From positions 1 to 33,922 of the forward strand of contig JBLIKP010000013.1 in assembly GCA_047635375.1 (NCBI GenBank): a stretch of DNA of 33,922 nucleotides. Reading direction: 5' to 3'. The position numbers and the translations under genes are program-made. Below the pieces are notes generated by a model. That model was not told where the DNA came from. It was given only the letters and a program-made list of their open reading frames with translations, and did not search any database. Below, in pieces: positions 31,809 through 33,922 of this stretch. Source of the DNA: JBLIKP01 sp047635375 (lineage in GTDB: Bacteria; Bacteroidota; Bacteroidia; Sphingobacteriales; Sphingobacteriaceae). Position 1 is the stretch's first letter; every line of letters begins with the position of its first letter.

Positions 31809-32210
31809 ATGTTGCCTCTAGATGTGAAAAAGTACTTTTCCTTATTTTTCTTGATTGTTTTTATGCAAATCACTTTGCTAAAGGCGCAAGAATTTAAAAG
31901 GGAAATAAAAATTCCAGGAATAATTAGCGCCTACAAATTCATTGAAGATAATTCAGGAGATTTTGTAGTGGTTGGGAATTCCTATGATGTAAAAAATAAA
32001 GAACGCTTTAGTTTCCTTGTAAAAGTTTCACCTCAAGGGGAGCTTAAGTTCTTAAGGAAGTTTGGTGAAAATAATAAGGGTAAGGCCGATGTTTTTTTCA
32101 GTGATTTAATTTCCACCAATGACGATAATCTAATTGTTGGCACTTACATTTACACAATTGAAACCAAAAAGAACAAGTGTTATACAGGTAAGATAATTAA
32201 GGCGAACTAA
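31809..32210 (+). CDS. Short exported protein with one propeller-like repeat, possibly truncated
   Basis: 133 residues from the ATG at 31809, with a signal peptide (YFSLFFLIVFMQITLLKAQ). The mature part shows a pattern 'YKFIEDNSGDFVVVGNSYD...FSFLVKVSPQGELKFLRKFG' followed by a second 'ISTNDDNLIVGTYIY' segment. This resembles one and a half repeats of the secreted propeller proteins common in Bacteroidota, which usually have many repeats and a T9SS tail. It ends without either, so it may be a truncated remnant. A weak promoter (TTG at 31738, TATCTTTA at 31763-31770) lies upstream. Function unknown. Confidence 0.6.
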   Translation: MLPLDVKKYFSLFFLIVFMQITLLKAQEFKREIKIPGIISAYKFIEDNSGDFVVVGNSYDVKNKERFSFLVKVSPQGELKFLRKFGENNKGKADVFFSDLISTNDDNLIVGTYIYTIETKKNKCYTGKIIKAN

Positions 32211-32212
32211 GA

Positions 32213-32434
32213 CTATCGACAACGGTATTTCCTAGTTTTTACTTCCCCATTTTCTTCAGAAGTAAACTCCTTATTTTCAATCTTCACCAATTCAGGACCG
32301 CAATATTCTTGGGTTGATTCATCCATTTCCACGCCGTCTTCTATCAAGGTACAAGTGCGGCATTTTTCGCATCCCCAAAAAGTGATGCTTAGAATTATCA
32401 AAAGGGAAAATGTTGTGAGAAATTTCATTTTCAT
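32213..32434 (-). CDS. Small cysteine-rich lipoprotein
   Basis: 73 residues. The N terminus is a lipoprotein signal (KFLTTFSLLIILSITFWGC, lipid Cys about 22), and the short mature part has five more cysteines (KCRTC, EYCGPE, YRCR), probably forming disulfides in the periplasm. A start two codons later is equally possible. I do not recognise a family. It converges on the preceding exported gene with two bases between stops, and lies behind the terminator of the M42 peptidase gene. Confidence 0.65.
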   Translation of the reverse strand: MKMKFLTTFSLLIILSITFWGCEKCRTCTLIEDGVEMDESTQEYCGPELVKIENKEFTSEENGEVKTRKYRCR

Positions 32435-32450
32435 TATTTAAAAATACATA

Positions 32451-32482
32451 AAAAAATCCCGCCAATTTTGGCGGGATTTTTT
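32451..32482 (-). terminator. Terminator of the M42 peptidase gene
   Basis: AAAAATCCCGCCAA / TTGGCGGGATTTTT is a perfect inverted repeat with flanking A and T runs, so it could act in both directions; the M42 gene ends 17 bases away. Confidence 0.9.
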
Positions 32483-32498
32483 TTAGGCTTTCATCACA

Positions 32499-33569
32499 TT
32501 AAAAATATTTGAAATTATGACCGTCCTTAATGTTTAGTAGGGCTGCGGTTATTAATTTTATTACATTTTCTACGTCATCTTTATGAATCATTTCCACTGT
32601 GGTATGCATATACCTTAGAGGTAATGAGATTAGCGCCGAAGGCACCCCGCCGTTGCTATAGGCAAAAGCATCAGTGTCAGTCCCCGTTGCTCTTGAAGCG
32701 CTTAAACGTTGAAATGGGATCTTGTTTTTCTTTGCGGTATCAATAATTAACTCTCTCAAGTTGTTTTGAACTGCTGGAGCGTACGTGATTACAGGCCCTA
32801 GTCCACAGCTAATGTCGCCATTGGTTTTTTTGTCGATCATTGGAGTGGTGGTGTCATGGGTTACGTCAGTTACAATTGCGCAATCTGGCTTGATCGAATC
32901 GGTAATCATTTGGGCACCACGTAGACCAATTTCTTCCTGTACACTGTTTACAATGTAAAGTCCAAAGGGAAGCTTGTGTTTCCCCTCTTTAAGTGCACGA
33001 GCCACTTCGGCGATCATATAACCTCCTGCGCGATTGTCCAGTGCACGGCCTACATAATAGCGGTTGTTTAATTCCATGAAGGGATCTTCATAGGTTACTA
33101 CGCAGCCTACATGAATACCAAGTTCTTCAACTTCTTTTTTCGTAGTACAACCACAATCTAGAAAGATGTTTTTAAGGGTGGGTGCTTCTTCTTTACTATG
33201 GTCCCGGGTGTGAATTGCAGGCCATCCAAAAAGACCTTTTACCATGCCTTTGTCGGTATGAATATTTACCCTTTTGGATGGTGCAATTTGATGGTCGGAA
33301 CCACCATTGCGCCTTAGGTAAAGTAATCCATCGTCAGTTATATAATTTACAAACCATGAAATCTCATCGGCGTGGGCCTCAATTACCACTTTAAACTTAG
33401 CCTCTGGGTTTATTACCCCAACGGCGGTTCCGTAATTGTCAATGTATGTTTTGTCAACATACGGTTTGAGGTATTCTAGCCACATCTTTTGCCCTGGCGC
33501 TTCAAAGCCTGTAGGCGCAGCATTGTTAATGTATTTTTCTAAAAAATCTAAACTCTTTTTAGTACTCAT
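32499..33569 (-). CDS. M42-family metallopeptidase (dinuclear aminopeptidase)
   Basis: 356 residues. M42 enzymes are large cytosolic dodecameric aminopeptidases with two metal ions. The metal and catalytic residues are in context: HADE (His66, Asp68), 'GRALDNRAGG' (Asp about 178), 'QEEIGLRGA' (the Glu-Glu pair near 211), 'VTDVTHDT' (Asp) and 'LRYMHTTVEMIHKDD' (His). The length is normal. Databases often label members endoglucanase M, which is unsupported. It is transcribed alone with a plausible promoter and a strong terminator. Confidence 0.95.
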   Translation of the reverse strand: MSTKKSLDFLEKYINNAAPTGFEAPGQKMWLEYLKPYVDKTYIDNYGTAVGVINPEAKFKVVIEAHADEISWFVNYITDDGLLYLRRNGGSDHQIAPSKRVNIHTDKGMVKGLFGWPAIHTRDHSKEEAPTLKNIFLDCGCTTKKEVEELGIHVGCVVTYEDPFMELNNRYYVGRALDNRAGGYMIAEVARALKEGKHKLPFGLYIVNSVQEEIGLRGAQMITDSIKPDCAIVTDVTHDTTTPMIDKKTNGDISCGLGPVITYAPAVQNNLRELIIDTAKKNKIPFQRLSASRATGTDTDAFAYSNGGVPSALISLPLRYMHTTVEMIHKDDVENVIKLITAALLNIKDGHNFKYF

Positions 33570-33605
33570 ATTAAAAAATCTTATTGAATTAATTGATCTA
33601 TTCTT

Positions 33606-33637
33606 GAAATTTATTGGTTAAATGTAAACAAACCCAA
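33606..33637 (-). promoter_or_regulatory. Promoter of the M42 peptidase gene
   Basis: On the minus strand TTG (33637-33635), 21 bases, TAAATTTC (33613-33606; seven of eight). The leader would be about 30 bases. Confidence 0.4.
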
Positions 33638-33764
33638 TGGTAATTGTCAAGGGGTAGCTAACTGTTTCCAAAGGAAAAATTTGGTGAAATGAAAATTGAT
33701 GAGTTTAGGTATTTATTTTCCTCACCCCTCCCGAGATCAATTAATTTCAATAAGATTAATGTGT

Positions 33765-33922
33765 TTACCGGTATTGTCCCTCTAACTCTTTACGTGGCTT
33801 TGTGTTTTTTATAAGCGAAGAAATAAGTTTAACTATTTCTTCCAAAGAATTGAGTAAAGGGGATGAAGTGGATTTTTCATCCTTGTGGACAATTTTCAAC
33901 CAATATTGAGCTCCTCTTGCCT
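33765..33922 (-). CDS. Four-helix-bundle protein (S23 family), C-terminal part
   Basis: A partial gene entering from the right edge; 51 codons and the TAA at 33765-33767 are in the window. The sequence 'ARGAQYWLKIVHKDE' followed by 'LLNSLEEIVKLISSLIKNTK' is the characteristic end of the four-helix-bundle family, first known from proteins encoded in 23S rRNA intervening sequences and now common as free genes in Bacteroidota. The family forms pentamers, and its function is unclear. Confidence 0.8.
   Translation of the reverse strand, partial: ARGAQYWLKIVHKDEKSTSSPLLNSLEEIVKLISSLIKNTKPRKELEGQYR

Noticed and set aside
33688..33819. A 42-codon plus-strand frame at the right edge
   Set aside because: It overlaps the four-helix-bundle gene on the other strand and shows no family features.

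Overview
The window is chromosomal DNA from a member of the Bacteroidota, most likely a marine-type Flavobacteriales (Cryomorphaceae/Schleiferiaceae-like). The reasons are AT-rich DNA, Porin_10, DUF5777, DUF5606 and DUF4249 proteins, a type IX secretion (T9SS) C-terminal domain, RNase Y together with ZapA, and promoters of the Bacteroidota type (TTG, 19-23 nt, TAnnTTTG). The genus cannot be fixed from this sequence alone.

Layout. Bases 1-650 hold the 3' end of a 23S rRNA, a complete 5S rRNA and the rRNA operon terminator. From 0.7 to 4 kb a DUF5777 outer-membrane barrel faces a minus-strand set (CsaA-like protein, DinB/DUF1569-like protein, diheme cytochrome c), followed by a MarR regulator. 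From 4 to 9 kb lpxK, a purine nucleoside phosphorylase and a Porin_10 barrel overlap as one operon, facing a secreted protein of the family usually mislabelled asparagine synthetase B. From 9 to 14 kb come DUF5606, an ArsC-like protein, pheT and a geranylgeranyl-reductase-type flavoprotein. From 14 to 17 kb are a YjdI-type Fe-S protein, a cold-shock protein and a badly decayed M43 metalloprotease/T9SS gene. From 17 to 22.6 kb are radC and rpsT on the minus strand and a five-gene plus-strand run (a small protein that may resemble DNA polymerase III psi, rdgB, nhaA, apt, acyl-CoA dehydrogenase). From 22.7 to 28.9 kb are a DUF4249 lipoprotein, panB, an RluA-type pseudouridine synthase, a membrane protein, and the coiled-coil/zapA/rny group plus rlmH. 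From 29 to 33.9 kb are yraN, prfB with a programmed +1 frameshift, a second ArsC-like protein, a SirB1-type protein, two small secreted proteins, an M42 peptidase and the C-terminal end of a four-helix-bundle protein.

Function. Most of the window is housekeeping: translation (rRNA, PheT, bS20, RlmH, RluA, RF2), purine salvage and nucleotide cleaning (PNP, Apt, RdgB), envelope building (LpxK, porin, lipoproteins), pantothenate synthesis (PanB) and cell division/RNA decay (ZapA, RNase Y). I found no IS element, CRISPR array, phage, tRNA or defence island. I do not see a convincing new multi-gene system. The observations most worth following are the metalloprotease pseudogene whose catalytic Glu codon is now a stop, the SD-driven prfB frameshift in a phylum that rarely uses SD sequences, the possible psi-like protein in front of rdgB, and substituted key residues in the nucleoside phosphorylase and in one ArsC paralogue.
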